From positions 28,575,916-28,639,915 of the forward strand of contig NC_052489.1 in the NCBI RefSeq assembly GCF_009730915.1: a stretch of DNA of 64,000 bases. Reading direction: 5' to 3'. Numbering within the stretch: the first letter of the stretch is position 1; each line of letters starts with the position of its first letter. The stretch comes from Dioscorea cayenensis subsp. rotundata. Lineage: Eukaryota > Streptophyta > Magnoliopsida > Dioscoreales > Dioscoreaceae. The notes under the pieces were generated by a model, which was not told the origin of the DNA, did not search any database, and was given only the letters and a program-made list of their open reading frames with translations. A program made the translations under genes and the position numbers. Shown in pieces: positions 21,600-34,541 of the stretch.

Positions 21600-24500
21600 A
21601 TGTGGCACGAGGCTCGGAGATCGGAGCGCAAGGTTCATGATCTCATGGATGCCGCGCGGCGCCGTGCGCAGCGCCGTGCTGTCTACCTCGCTCGCCGCCG
21701 TGGTGATCCCCAACAGTCGCTCCAGGTTGTCGGTACTCGTTGCCGCACCCACCGCGATGATGGCCTCTACCAAGCAGCTCAGGATCAGCAGGGCTTGTAC
21801 GTGCCTTATGTGGCTTCTTTTAATTTCTTATCATGTTTTTGATTTCATTTGTGATTAGTGTTCATAGTTTTTATTGCTTCGTGAAATCAAGCGGAAAAAT
21901 TTCCTGCTTGTGTTGAGGGAGTTTGCAAGCCGCTTTTGATCGGCTTGAAATTATCTCCTTCGAGCGAATTATTTGATAAAATTGGTGTGTAGCATGACTA
22001 TATTGGTTTTGCCATCAATTACGAACATAGAAGGGAGATTGATTGCAGGAAAATTGTATGAAACTATGAATAAATTAAGTCATACAGTATTTATATATTT
22101 CACAACCAAATAAGCATTAAAGAAGTAGGTGCATTAATAAATATTATAATTGTGACCATATTGTGTGTTTTGTTGTATAAAACATATGGAAAGCAACTTT
22201 GCCCATTCTACCATATTTTATGTTCATTTTGATACAATTATATTATTTATTTGGCATAGAGAACTGTTCTTTATCTTCCTTTTTGCTTTTGGTATCATTG
22301 TTAGTTTCTCTTTTTTTTTAAAAAAAATTAATATATTTCTAAATTTCTCTATGTTTCAGGATCCCCTGGAATGGAAAACAGGATATATTGATCGACAGGT
22401 GAGTCCTCCCTCAGTTTATATTAGTTGTGAGGAGTTCTGAAACTGAAAGTTGCTCTTTCTTGGCAGATTTGATGGTCGTGCTCTTCTTGATTTTATCAGA
22501 GATTCTGAGTCCCGGCCTTTCAGGGCACGAGAAAAGACTGAGGAAGAAGAAGAATTAGAAGAGTTTGTTAATTTTGAGCGTTACCGGGATTTAATTAAGC
22601 ATCAGCGCAGAGGATGTCGGTATTTTTTTGATTTCTATTATTATTTATTGCTGTTTTGTAGCATTTCTGTTTTGTCGCTATTTTACTCACTTTGTCCAAT
22701 AATGAATGGAATGAGATCATTTGTTATTTCTTTTTATTTCTTTTTTAAATAAAGCAGTTGATATTTTATAGATATTTGGAGTGAATCGGTTTCTTTTTTG
22801 ATAAACTTTTAACTGTCTGCAGTTACTGATGAAGAAGCTATGCAAAATGTTTCCCAGGAATTGGAGGCGAAGTCTGTTGCTCCTTTTGTATTGGAGAGGT
22901 TTGATCATTTTACTTAGTTTCATGCAGCTTAGTCATGTACCTTCTCACCCATCATGGGCTAAGTTTCTTGAGCCTTGGTTGAGTTCAAACCTTATTTGGT
23001 TATATCTAATTAATCTCACATTGACCAATAACATATTTGTTGGATGCTTTGAATCAGGTACTTGTTTGTGTTGGTCTCTAGATTTTTTTTTTCCATGTTT
23101 ACCTTTCTGCTCTCTGATATGTATTACATTCTAAATTCTAAGAACTTTTTTGGGTGACAACTTAAGTGAGTGCTAATAGATTTTTTCACATTGTTTATTT
23201 GTTTTGAAACATATGTATGGTTCTCTGATTAGTTAATAATATCTCAAATAATTAATGGATATTTTGGGGAGCAAATCATTTTTTCAACATGTATAGTATA
23301 AAAATTGGATTACTTTAAAGGTACAAATTATGGATGAAGGTCTGTATTTTGTTCTCAGCTTTTCCATGCCCCAGAAAAGCTGGAGAACATGGACTGCATT
23401 GATGAATCTCTGTCTCTCTTACTGTTGGATTACACATTGTCTTTTTTTATCTGGACAGAACACAGTCATCACAGACGCAAGCAAGTAAAGGTTCATACTC
23501 ACAGGTAGGTTTTTCCTACAAAGGAGATGGCAATGAGGAATCACATATCTCAGATAGTGATGAGGAGGAGGAAGAAGAAGAAGATGATGAAAAAGACTTT
23601 AGTAGCGATGATAGCAATGATGAAGGAATGGAAATAATTGCCAAAGATTTTGGTATAAAAAGGTACAATTGGCTTGTTTATATGGACAAAAAGGCCAAGG
23701 AGGAAGAGAAACGACAAAAAGAAATAATCAGAGGGGATCCCGCAATTGTAGGTTAACTTGCATCATTTTTTATTTTTCCGGTGTCCATGATGTGGGACTT
23801 AAATCCAAAAATCTGCAGAAAAAACTAAGCCGCAAGGAAAGAAGGAAGGCTTCTCAGATGGAAAGGGGGAGAGAGAGGGAAGCTGCATTAACTACAGGAA
23901 GGCCACTTCGGCGTGATCCTTACAGGTAAAACTGTAAAAGTTTCCTGTGTTTAGCCTTTTTTTTATGGAATAAACCTATTAGGTGAAAGTACTTATATTG
24001 CAATTTAATACGTCATTTCAATTCTGCTTATTAACTTGTCTAGGGAGCCACGCCAAAGTCCCACATATGAAGCTTATCCTCGATCCAGAAGGTATGGGGA
24101 TTATCTTTAAGATTGTTATGTTTAATTATTTTACTTCTTGAGCTATTAGCTTTCATTAACTGGATCACTATTGTGATTGATCAAGGTCTAGGTCTCGCTC
24201 ACATTCTCCATACTCAAGGAGACATGATCGTGGTCTACATTCTGATAGCACACTCCGAAGCAAATCAAAGACTCCCAAAATTGAGTATATTACTGAATTT
24301 GGGAGTTCGACTGACATGGGTGAACCCAAACTGGAAGGAATCTCCCCGCCATCATCTCCATTGCAAGCGGGTCTTCTGAACCGGTCGGGGCACTGGACCT
24401 TTATTACTTGCCAAGATAGATTGGACAATGTTTTCTGTGCTGCAGCTTATTCTGGTGATCGTTCTGGTTTAGAGCTGATCTATTGGGGTATGGGGATAGG

Positions 24501-26741
24501 TGAAGCATAGGGGTTGAACTGCGTGGGGGAGGGTATTTCATTAGGTTTGACTAGGATATGCCTTCTTAGTGTCCATATGGAAGAATGGTTGTTTCCTCCA
24601 AGAGCACACTTTCAGACCTTTTAATAAAATAGACCTGTATGAAGGCATCAAAATGCCTGTTCATAAGTGTTTGAACTATTGATATGGATATGTCTGATGT
24701 TGTGGCCTTTTGCAGGCCATCTAGTGAGCGAATCCTTGAGGCACTCCATGTTGATCCCGCATCTGCTCTGTCAGTTGAACAAGAGAAAAATAAAATGCCG
24801 AAGCCATTTGTGAGGTAATTCATTACCTGTTCACTCTAGAACTGTCAGTTATTATTTTTTTTAATGCTGATCTCTTGCCAATTCTTAGCAAACTGGAATG
24901 CTACGGGGCTGTTCCCTTTATAGCGTTGTAGTATGGTATTATGGTGTGCGGTGTTAGTCGTGATTCAAACATGAATGAGGGATATGTTATGTACTTTTGA
25001 ATCTATTGTTAAATGCCTTATTGGAACTTGACCATGTGCATTATGTTCCAAAATTTTCCCACTTGTTATTGCCCAGTAGTGCTTGTATTGTTTTTTGGTA
25101 GGCAAGATTGTTTTTCTTTCCAACATTTTTTTCCTCAGTCTTATTCATTTGCGAATGACTTGCCACTATGCAACTGTTTGAAGCCTTTTGTTATGGCTTT
25201 CAATTATATCATGCTTTTAGTTTTCTAGGTTGATTTATTTGTTTATCTATTATTTGAAAATTTGAATTATTTGAATTGTTTCTGCTTATCACTAACTTAG
25301 TTTTTATTGTTTGTGAAATTAATGCTGTTATGTTTCATATCATCTTGATTTTTTACTTGTAAATATTTTTTCAAATTCTAGCACCTCATCGGCGATGGCA
25401 AAGCTTAGCAAGGCTGCTCCTGGTGGGTCCTTAAAGACCCCGCAGTCTGAGAAGAAGGAAACACCCCAAGAGCGGCTGAAAAGGATTATGAGTAAACAAC
25501 TGAACAAGCAAAGTAAGGTTTCTAACCCTAGTGTATTATCAGCAATGAAGTGGGTTTGTTAATTTGATACTATGCTATGATAAAAATTTGAAAGGTACCA
25601 CCTTAATTATTTTTTTTTCGTTTGTTTTTGGAGTTTGATAGAATCTCAAAGAATTTTTTTCAATTTGTGATTGTTGTTGCTGTAGTTCGCAAAGATTCTG
25701 CTGTTGAGATGGCTAAGAAGAAGGAGCAAGAACGTCAAAGGCGGGAAAAGATCACAGAGGCAAGTAGGACATCTCGGTACAGGCGCCACAGCCATAGTAG
25801 CAGCAGAAGCCCTTCGCCACCAAGGTATGTGTATTGCCTTCTCACTTGTATATCTTTGTGTCTTCCTCCAGGGGAAATAGCATTTCATGTTTCACTTGTT
25901 TGTTCTTCTGCTTGAAATATAAGCAATATTTTTGTGATCAGTTCTTTCCTTACAAGATTGTTGTCAATTTTGTCATTAATCATTGGTCATAGATTCCTTT
26001 GCCTTGAAGCACTTTTTGTGTTTTTATGTATCTTTATACAAGTCGCTTATATAACTCTTAGTTTTGCCAATATTTATTGAATATGTTAATTTTATTTAAT
26101 GGGATGAAACTTCTTGTGTCAATTGGAATTCTATGCTTGCTTTGCTTTTAATGCTACTATTACCTAACGACTTCCCACATGCACATGCTTTTTCCTACCG
26201 TTTGGTCATGTTCCCCAATCATATTTTTCTGTGAAGGAGCAACTGTTGAAATTTTGAAATGATGTTAAGATCTTAGATAAATGAAAACCTCTTCTTAGTT
26301 CTTACATTGCTTTTAAAACTTTTCCTTCGGTATATGTGCTTTTGAAACTGGGTCAATAAAGCATTATTAGCTCAGTTTCTTGTGTGATCCAAGAAACATG
26401 CTTTTCCTTTTTTTCTCTTTTGTTTTGTGGTCTAAATGTCTGCTCTTCCCCTAAGACACCAAGGACAACAACTAAGACCCAAGTTGTAAGCCTTTTTCTT
26501 TCCAATAGAAGTTTGCAATAATTCCTTTGCCTTGTGTATTATGCAGAAGGTACCATGACAGCAGAAGTCGGAGCAGGAGCCCTCGGAGGCATCGTTCCCG
26601 ATCCAAGTCCTATTCACAGTCCCCTCCAAGGTATTATAATGTGTTGTTGCTTTTGTACTAACCCAAAGGTTTTCCATTGATAAGTTCTCTAAGTTGGTGC
26701 CAATTCTTTTGATCAGGACAAGAAGCAGAACCAGGTATTGA
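21600..26741 (+). CDS. CLASRP-like SR splicing factor (SWAP N-terminal domain)
   Basis: Thirteen exons: 21600-21796, 22360-22398, 22467-22615, 22823-22898, 23459-23751, 23819-23935, 24044-24091, 24186-24383, 24716-24814, 25382-25512, 25686-25824, 26547-26630, 26717-26741. Exon 1 encodes MWHEARRSERKVHDLMDAAR, the signature of the suppressor-of-white-apricot N-terminal domain. It is followed by DDGLYQAAQDQQGL and, across the splice, IPWNGKQDILIDRFDGRALL. Next come an acidic stretch (SDSDEEEEEEDDEKD), KLSRKERRKASQMERGRERE, an RS-rich part (RSRSRSHSPYSRRHDRG), ERILEALHVDPAS, and a terminal RS tail (SRSRSPRRHRSRS) ending RTRSRTRY. Human CLASRP binds CLK kinases and affects splice-site choice; a nuclear splicing role is inferred here. 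The 3' UTR follows 26741. The last exon is short and alternative ends are possible. Confidence 0.88.
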
Positions 26742-26899
26742 ATATGTAAAGAGCTGCTGCTATATAGATTTTGAAGGTACTTGAATTATGTGTGAAATGT
26801 TTCACTTCAGAATTCTACCATGTCTTCTTCTTGTAGCCATGTAGCCAAGTAGCCAACCCTAATGAACTATATTAACTGTGTCCGTTATTTTATGATAAA

Positions 26900-29458
26900 A
26901 AGTTGTTTTATGATATCACGACTCTTATATTGGGAATTCATTTCAAAATTCAATGCTCACAAGGGTAAAAAAAAAAAAACAATAATTATTATTATTTAAA
27001 ACAATAGTGACATGGTCCCTTTGACTGGAAAGTGGAAAAGAAAGTATATAGGGCAAACAGTGTGGCGGTCCCATGCTTGGTGCTAGTCCGACAGTTTTAT
27101 TAATAATGTTTTTAAATGTCTAGGTTTTATATATCTTATTTCTATTGTAGAAGAACATGGTTAGATCCATGTCCGGATCTGGAAAGGCGAGTTCCCGGTT
27201 GGGTCGGTGGTGCCCGGCCGACACGGGTGAATGAATAGCACTAGTAGTGATCGTAGGGCAGTGGCTGTGTGACTTAACTCGTTATCCACCCTACAAATCT
27301 ATAACTATTTTGATCAATTGATTGATTGATTGATTTTTTTTATTTTTTATTTATTTATTTTTTTTTTAATTTTAGACGGTGAAGGGGGCGGTGAGGAATG
27401 TCACGTGCGGGGTGGCCTCCTCTCTCTCTTTCGGTCTAATAACTATTGCTTTCTCTCTCGTTGCCTATATTTTGTTTAGCATCTAGGACCTATTCATAGG
27501 GGGTGGCTTTATGTATCGAACATTGAATGTGTATAGTTAGGGTTTTGTTTTTGATGGAAAAATGATGGTGGATAAAATGGATTTTTATTTTTATTTTATT
27601 TTTTGGATTGGATGGGTATGTGTTTTTGATTTTTATTTGGAAGTGTGATTGGTTGATCATTGTTTTTTAAGATATTGGAAAGATAAGATTATAATTAAGT
27701 AAGATGTTGATTCTTTTAAGGTCTTTGGTTGTATTAAATACATTATTTGACTAGGTTATAGAGTGATAGTAATTTTGATTTTAATTGAAATTCATCATTG
27801 ATCATAAATTTTTTGAAATAAAGTTAATGAATTACAGTTTTATTTTTTTTTAAAAAAAGCTAGTTTATTAGAAAATAAAGTTTCTCTTCATAATTAAGCA
27901 ACTTAGTGCACCACTAAACTAATTTTAAATCTAGAACCAACTATTAATTTCATTCCAGTTTAATACCTATCTAAATTCTAAGCACAAACAGAAAATATAA
28001 CTCTAGTGAAAGAAATAAATAAATAAATCAGAATAAATAATAGGTGAGAAACCACTGAAAGAAAGAAAGAACGTGGTTCACGAATAACTCTAGTGGCCAG
28101 AAATTAATAGCCAAAATTGGGCCTAAATTGTGCTTGGAAAATAAGAATAGAAAAAGCCAAGAAAGGAGATAATGTGGTATCTACATGGAGCATAGATGAC
28201 AAGTGTGGATGAGAGTGATAGCATGGATGGATGGCCATGCACATAATTGTAGAACAGTGAATCACGTATGCATGGTCACTGTCCATGAACAATAAGAATG
28301 GTGATGGATCCCAAGGCATGGAAATTTATATACATGCCACCCAAAGAGAACATATTAAAAAGCAGTTCAGATGGCCTGTTTTCTTTTGTTCTCCAATTCA
28401 TGGACCATGCCTTCATTTTCATTGCTTTTGTGTTTCCACTCATCACTACTATTCTTCTCATTCATCCCAGCAACTGGACAGCACTGTTCCCATATTTTAG
28501 CATGAGAGAGAAAGAAAGATGACAGACCACTATTTATTAAGATAATGTAAAATTGTTAAAAAAAAGTAATTAGTATTAAAAATAAAGGGAAAAAAGCCAT
28601 AAAAACATATTAAAAATGTAATAGATTAGATTATTAAAAACTAACATTGTTAGCATCAGAAATTAATCTGGTTAATGTTACAAAAGTTTGAGTTTTGAAT
28701 ATATTTACTTACAAATATTACAAAAAAACTGATGCTAATTTTTGTTAAAGTACAATTAAAATAAATTAGACTAGCACCTTAATACACCAGGCAATTATAT
28801 ATATATATATACATTAAAAATGTGATTGTATGATTACAAGTTAATTAAAAATGATCATTAGTGTACTTTTATGACATCGATCATGAAGGTCAGGAAAATG
28901 TAATCAAGAGGATATGAAAACATGTTTGTGTAGGCTAAGACAAGGTTTGATAGTTTGTACATTGTCTTGTTATGATAGAACAGGACCATGCTAATCTTGT
29001 CTCAATGTCTTGCCACTTGTGCACCAATATAACAGTCCATTATTTAATATTATTTGGCCATCCATATTCCATACCATGCCATATTGGTTTGGACTTTACA
29101 TTATTTGTCCTTCACTTGTCTTCCTAAATATTATATATATATATATATATATATAATAATTTGGTGAGTTGCGAGAGGATAGGAACTAGGAAAAAGATGG
29201 ATAAAAAAAATTTTCAAAAGAAAACCCATGTAAGAGTCTATTCATGTCAAATCATTAGATCACATTGATTTGGCAGGGTTCGGTGATCCACAGTAAGAGA
29301 GATGGTGAGGGGTCACTCCCTCATCTTTTTGTTAGATCACTCTGGGCCATGCATGACCCCTTCTCTCCCATTCTTTGATAGCCTCATTCCATCCTAATTA
29401 ATAGATGGGAAATCACACTCTTCACCTAACTATAACATAGTGCATGTCCCTCTATACA

Positions 29459-29491
<33 letters not shown>

Positions 29492-30185
29492 AGAAATTTA
29501 TAAAGTACTTGAATCATTGTTGTTTTTTTTCTCTCGCTCTCAAACAAAAGTATTGGTTACAGATTCAAATAGTAACATTTGTTAATAATATTTGCACAAA
29601 AGAATTTCTTTATTATTATTTTTTTTAAAAAAAAAGAAAGGTAAAGAGTGATTTGATTCGGAGAATGCTTCAAAATGGAGAAAGAGCATGGTCCATGCAT
29701 GAAAAAGGAAAATATATATATACATATAAAATAATAGCATATATTCTATGAAGAAGTGATTGAATGATGTATAATATAAGTATATATAATATATAATATA
29801 ATGCATGGGAAGGTCCCCATCGTAGCTTCTCTTTTGGTCTCTGGCTTAACTCTCTCTCTCTCTCTCTCTCCTTCTGAGCCTCTCCTTAAAATAAAAAATA
29901 AATAAATAAAAAGAACCATCTCAAGATCACGCTTCCGCGCGTGTGTTCTATTCCCCCCATTCCAGACAATGACTTCATTATTATTATTATTATTCATTTA
30001 ATAATATATATATATATTTATATTTATATACTTTATATATTTATATTTAGATTTAGATTTTTTTTCACTATTTCCCCAAAAAAGAACCAACGTCAATACA
30101 ACAACAAGGATGTTCTTTTTTTTCTTTTTTTTTTGAAAGAAAAGATATAATATATAAATATATATATAATAAAATAAAAATAGAG
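26900..30185. other. AT-rich intergenic region of about 3 kb
   Basis: Between the 3' end of the CLASRP-like gene and the 3' end of the KNR4-like gene. It holds (TA)n runs near 28797-28811, 29130-29155 and 29456-29491, a (CT)n run at 29850-29871 and a (TTA)n run near 29976. Two less AT-rich patches, about 27160-27290 and 27376-27480, stand out but have no open frame or domain I can name. No tRNA, rRNA or transposon ends were found. Confidence 0.5.
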
Positions 30186-31187
30186 TTAGGAGCGGGAAAC
30201 GGCTTCGGCGAGTTTCCCAATCTTGGCGGCGAGACCAGGCGGTAAGTTCACCGAGCGTCTTCGGACACTAGGAGGGTTGTAATCGAAGCCGAGAGCATCG
30301 GAGACCTCATCGGAATCCCAGCCGGCGCGACGGAGTGAGTCAGAGCAGCGATCGGCTTTCAAGACCAGCTTCTCTAAGGCTACCTTTTCATCGTACCCGT
30401 CGACGATGGAACCGTCAGCGACGTGGACCATCTCGGAGACGTCGGATTCTTCCCAGCCACCGTCGCGGAGGACGGAGCCGATCCGGCACAAGTAGTTGCC
30501 GACCCAGTTGGGGAGCTTAGAGGGTCGGATCTCGAGGAACTCGTCGGGGGAGGCGGAGCTGCTGCGGCGACGGCGATCGGCGGCGGCAGCGTCGCTCCAG
30601 AACTCGATCCAGCGGGGGGAGCGGCGGGAGGAGAGGGGGAACGGTGGGGGATTGGAGGCGGTGGAAGAAGTCGGGGAGATCGAGGGCGAAGAGGGAGATC
30701 TTGCGATCGTCGATGAGGAAGACGGGGTTGCCGGCGAGGGAAGGGAGGGCAGGGAGGTAGAAGCGGGGAAGGAGGGGGATGAGAGGGGAGGAGGGGAGAG
30801 AAGAGGGTTGGAAGGGAGGCGGGAGAGATGGAGGGAGGTGGCGGCGAGGGGGAGACGGAGGGCGGAGAGAAGACGGGGGAGAGGACGCCAGAGAGGGAAA
30901 GGAAGGGTGAGGGAGAGGAGGGATCGGAGATCGGGAGGGAGAGGTAGACCAAGAATGGCTTCGGCGAGGGCGAGCTCCGATGAGGTTAGGGCTGGGAGGA
31001 GAGGGAGGCCAGAGGAGTGGACGGCGGAAAGAAGGGAGTCGCCGGCGATCGAAGGTGCGGATGAGGATGATGAGGTTGAGGAGGAGGAGGAGGAGGAGAC
31101 GGAAGCGGCGCGGGTGGAGAGACGGCGGAGACCGGCGGCGTGGGAAGGGGAGAGGCCGGCGGTGGGGCGGCGATCCACGTCGGTCAT
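30186..31187 (-). CDS. KNR4/SMI1-like uncharacterised protein, single exon, with internal frame switch
   Basis: One open frame of 333 codons from ATG at 31187. The N-terminus (LSPSHAAGLRRLSTRAA), the middle SSELALAEAILGLPLPPDLR and the C-terminus (RWIEFWSDAAAADRRRR, VGNYLCRIGSVLRDGGWEES) resemble a plant family I recall next to HEC genes in Arabidopsis (At3g50340/At5g67020 type), related to SMI1/KNR4 proteins. Function is unknown. From about 30790 to 30620 the open frame turns into Ser/Pro-rich low complexity, while another minus-strand frame reads PSLAGNPVFLIDDRKISLFA then LDLPDFFHRL, which is what the family has there. Two compensating indels, real or from sequencing, are likely. The gene is GC-rich. 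A TATA box (TATAAATA) lies at 31258-31265. Confidence 0.72.
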   Translation of the reverse strand: MTDVDRRPTAGLSPSHAAGLRRLSTRAASVSSSSSSSTSSSSSAPSIAGDSLLSAVHSSGLPLLPALTSSELALAEAILGLPLPPDLRSLLSLTLPFPLWRPLPRLLSALRLPLAATSLHLSRLPSNPLLSPPPLSSPSFPASTSLPSLPSPATPSSSSTIARSPSSPSISPTSSTASNPPPFPLSSRRSPRWIEFWSDAAAADRRRRSSSASPDEFLEIRPSKLPNWVGNYLCRIGSVLRDGGWEESDVSEMVHVADGSIVDGYDEKVALEKLVLKADRCSDSLRRAGWDSDEVSDALGFDYNPPSVRRRSVNLPPGLAAKIGKLAEAVSRS

Positions 31188-31257
31188 TGCTCGAGGATCG
31201 AGCTCGGAATGCGAACGATGTTTGAGTTTTGGGAGAAGAGCGAGATGGGATGGTGCT

Positions 31258-31265
31258 TATTTATA
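31258..31265 (-). promoter_or_regulatory. TATA box of the KNR4-like gene
   Basis: The minus strand reads gatataaataagcacc, with TATAAATA about 70 bases upstream of the ATG at 31187. Transcription would start near 31230, giving a short 5' UTR. The box sits in otherwise GC-rich DNA, so it is unlikely to be a chance match. Confidence 0.55.
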
Positions 31266-31931
31266 TCGTTATGAAAGAGGTGGGCAGTGGTGGGCCCCCA
31301 CGTGAAGATCTTTGTCCTTTTCCTCCTTTCGATGATGCCTCGGGATCTGGGAAAGATAAATACAAAATTATTCTTGGTTTTTTTTTTAATTATTATTATT
31401 ATTATTATTAAGTTTATAAAATTAAATGGTTAGAATTCAAATTGATTGTATTAATTAAGGGAATGGTTTTAAGGAGTAAAGGACATGAGAGCATGATGGA
31501 ATTAAGGATAGGACTTGTTAGTTGGATAACAAATTGTAGGTCCACCGGAAGATCCTACAAAGAAAAGGTTGGTTGTCCAGAACTGGCCAAACTCTTGCAC
31601 ATTTAGTTCGTTAAGTTTGATAATAATTAAGTAATTGCATGTGCTTTGAGATGGTTATATAGTTCCTATTGGCGGTTTCTGTTTTCCAAATGAATGGTTG
31701 ATACTTAATATGGTCTCCTCCGTCTGCAATTCATGCACGTCACTAAGCTACGTTCCTCTTCACTCAAGAGGTATGGGAGTTGGATCTGATTTAATGGACT
31801 TTGTCCTCTGATCCAAAGGCAAGAACCTCCTCTCCACTCCTCTCAAACTCTGCCACTAACATGTGAATGTCTAGCACAATGGTTTAACACTTATAATCCT
31901 CTGTCAGTTAATTAAATTAAAACATCGATGA
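31266..31931. other. Intergenic region between the KNR4-like and PPR-DYW genes
   Basis: Holds the distal promoter of the KNR4-like gene on the left and the 3' UTR of the PPR-DYW gene on the right. A (TTA)n run is at 31389-31411. No gene seen. Confidence 0.5.
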
Positions 31932-34257
31932 TTACCAATAATCTCCACAAGAACAAATCCCGTCTCTGAAGTGATGAAACCGATTTGAGTCTCTCACTGT
32001 TATCTCCCTCTCTGTAATCCTTGATATGAACTTTGTAGCATTGTGACAATCTCCACAAACCCTTAAATTCTTAAAGATCTTAATTGAAGTCTTCGGCGCT
32101 GTGTTCATGAGACCAAAAGTAATGGCCAACCTCTCGCTATGGTTTGACAGTATGTGCTCCTTCTCATCCTCTTCGACATCTTGCAGCACAAAGCTGTAAT
32201 CAGGAACATAGCCCAGGCTCTTCATTTTAGCCAACAGGATCACCGCCTCCTTACAAATGTTCTCATACTGGGGATGAGATTGATTCCCTGTGAAGAACAC
32301 ATTCACTTTGTTGTTCACTTCAATGGAACTCCATCCTGGTGTCTTCTGCAAGTGCCGCCGTTTTGCCAAAGACCGAACGTCATTGACTCCATCCCAGTCC
32401 CCGGTTTTTGCATACATGTTTGACAGGAGAACATAGTAGCCAACATTCTCCGGATCAATTTCAAAAAGGAATTCAGAAGCCAATGCACCAAGCTCAACAT
32501 TGCCATGCACCCTACAAGCACCAAGAAGAGCACCCCAGACAGCACTGTCAGGCTCAATGGGCATTGTTCTAATCAACCCATAGGCAGCATCCAAGTCCCC
32601 AGCCCGCCCAAGTAAGTCCACCATGCACGCGTAGTGTTTCACAACAGGCCTGATCCCATACTTGGTCTGCATCACGTGGAAGCATCTCTGGCCACCATCA
32701 ACTAACCCTGCATGGCTGCATGCTGATAACAACGAGACAAAGGTGACATTGTCTGGTTTCACCATTTCTTGTTCCATTTGTGAGAATATCCTCAGCGCCT
32801 GCTTGCCATGCCCATGGATACCGTAACCTGCAATGATTGCATTCCATGGCCCTGAGCTCGCCCGTGGTATTTCTTTTTCAAATAAAGCTACCGCTTCATT
32901 TAGTCTCCCACATTTCGCGTACATGTCTATCAGGCAAGTGCCGACGTAAACATCTGAATGCAATCCAATCTGCATGGCCTGCGCATGGATTCTCATCCCT
33001 TTCTGCAGGGCGCCAAGGTGTGAGTACGCTGGCAATACACTGACCAGTGTGCCCTGAATCGGTCTAATCCCTTCACTTTGCTCCATGGTTTCATATACAT
33101 CAATTGCCTCATCGGCAAGTCCATTCTGAGAATAGCCAGTGAGAAGAGTATTCCAGGTGATTACATCTCTTACAGGCATTTTGTCAAACATTCTCTGAGC
33201 TAACTCCACCACGCCCAGTTTCGCATACATATCAACAATGGCATTTCCAGCAATTATATCGTCTGTGTCCCAACCTCTCCTGGTAATATAAGCATGCACT
33301 GATCGACCACTCAGGACATTTCCCTGATTGAGCCACAGCAGACGCCAGGCTCACTAAAGTCAGCACGTCCGGCTGAACACCACTTTTCTGCATCTCACTA
33401 TGAAGCTCAAGAGCAGTATGTGGTTTACCAGCCTGCTCGTAAGCACTAATTATAGAATTCCAACTAACCAAATCTCTATCAAGCATATCATCAAACTTCT
33501 GCTGTGCACCCTCGATGCAACCCATCTTCGCATACATATCAATCAAAGCATTCGAAACAAATAGCTCCACATCCAACCCCTGCTTGATTGCAAACACATG
33601 GATTGCCAAACCCAGCAAGAGATCATCCAATGGAGCACAAACTGGCAGGACACTAGCAAAAGTCACTCTATCAACCCTCACTCCCTCAGCAACCATTGCC
33701 GAGAAAACCCTCACCGCATCAGCAGCCATTCCGTTCTGACAGAACCCGGATACCATTGCATTCCATGCTCCAGAATCCCTCTCAGGCATTTCCACAAACA
33801 CCTTCTCCGCATCCCTAACAGCTCCAAATCTCGAATACATGTGCATCAAGCTGGATGAAACGAAGACATTCCATCCCAAACCCAGCTTCCGCACCAACGA
33901 GTGCATCGCCTTGCCATAGCTCAAGTCCAGTGAAGCTTTCAAAGCAACAGGGAAGGTGAACTCATCTGGCCTGACTCTGGGGCCGGCGAGGAGGAGACTT
34001 CTGAAGCAGCGACCGGCATCGAAAGGAAGGCCATGGTGGATGTAGGTGGCGATGATGGAGTTGAAGGAGAAGATGTTCTTATTGGGAGTGTGAGCGAAGG
34101 ACAGGGCGGCGGAGCGGAGGTCTCCGAGGCGGGAATAGAGGCTGACAAGGGTCGTCGGGAAGAAGACGTCACGGATGCGGCCGGAGCTGATCAGAATCGC
34201 GTGGATGCTGCGGAGGCGCCGGGTGGATGTGCACGCGCGGAGCTGGCTCAAGTCCAT
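31932..34257 (-). CDS. PPR protein of the DYW class (organelle RNA editing factor), with one frameshift
   Basis: Intronless, about 775 residues. The first part (34257-33320) starts MDLSQLRACTSTRRLRSIHA and shows repeated P-L-S PPR units (FVSSSLMHMYSRFGAVRDAE, VEMPERDSGAWNAMVSGFCQ, LFVSNALIDMYAKMG). The second part (about 33320-31932) has more PPR units, the E/E+ region and a complete DYW deaminase domain: HSERLA (zinc His and catalytic Glu), LRVCGDCHNATKFIS (CxxCH) and the terminal CSCGDYW. Such proteins bind plastid or mitochondrial transcripts and edit C to U. Near 33319-33321 the sequence has one extra A (coding strand ggaaatgtcc); removing it would read SGNVLSGRSVHAYITRRG across the join. 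It resembles Arabidopsis At4g33990 (EMB2758). Either a sequencing or assembly error, or a recent null allele. Confidence 0.85.
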
Positions 34258-34541
34258 ACGCTTCTCTCATATGCTCAAAAGAAGCTGCATTTATTAACTA
34301 CTACTCTCTATTGGATGATCACATATTGAAGTGAATGCGACTTTATTACTGTGAAAAATAAGATTTTTATTTTTTTGGAACAAAATCTAAAATTAAGAAC
34401 TCTACATAAATTCTTTCCAGGAAAATAGCAAACCTGGAATGCTTCTCAAGTGATCTTTCATATGATGATGTTGGTGGGGCATTAACATGGTAATCTTAGT
34501 CTCAGTGTATATGTTAGCTGAGTTACCTATCAACTTCAATA

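Noticed and set aside
30496-31305. Plus-strand open frames up to 269 codons opposite the KNR4-like gene
   Set aside because: Arg/Gly/Glu low complexity produced by the GC-rich antisense strand; no domain, and the minus-strand gene has family residues and a TATA box.
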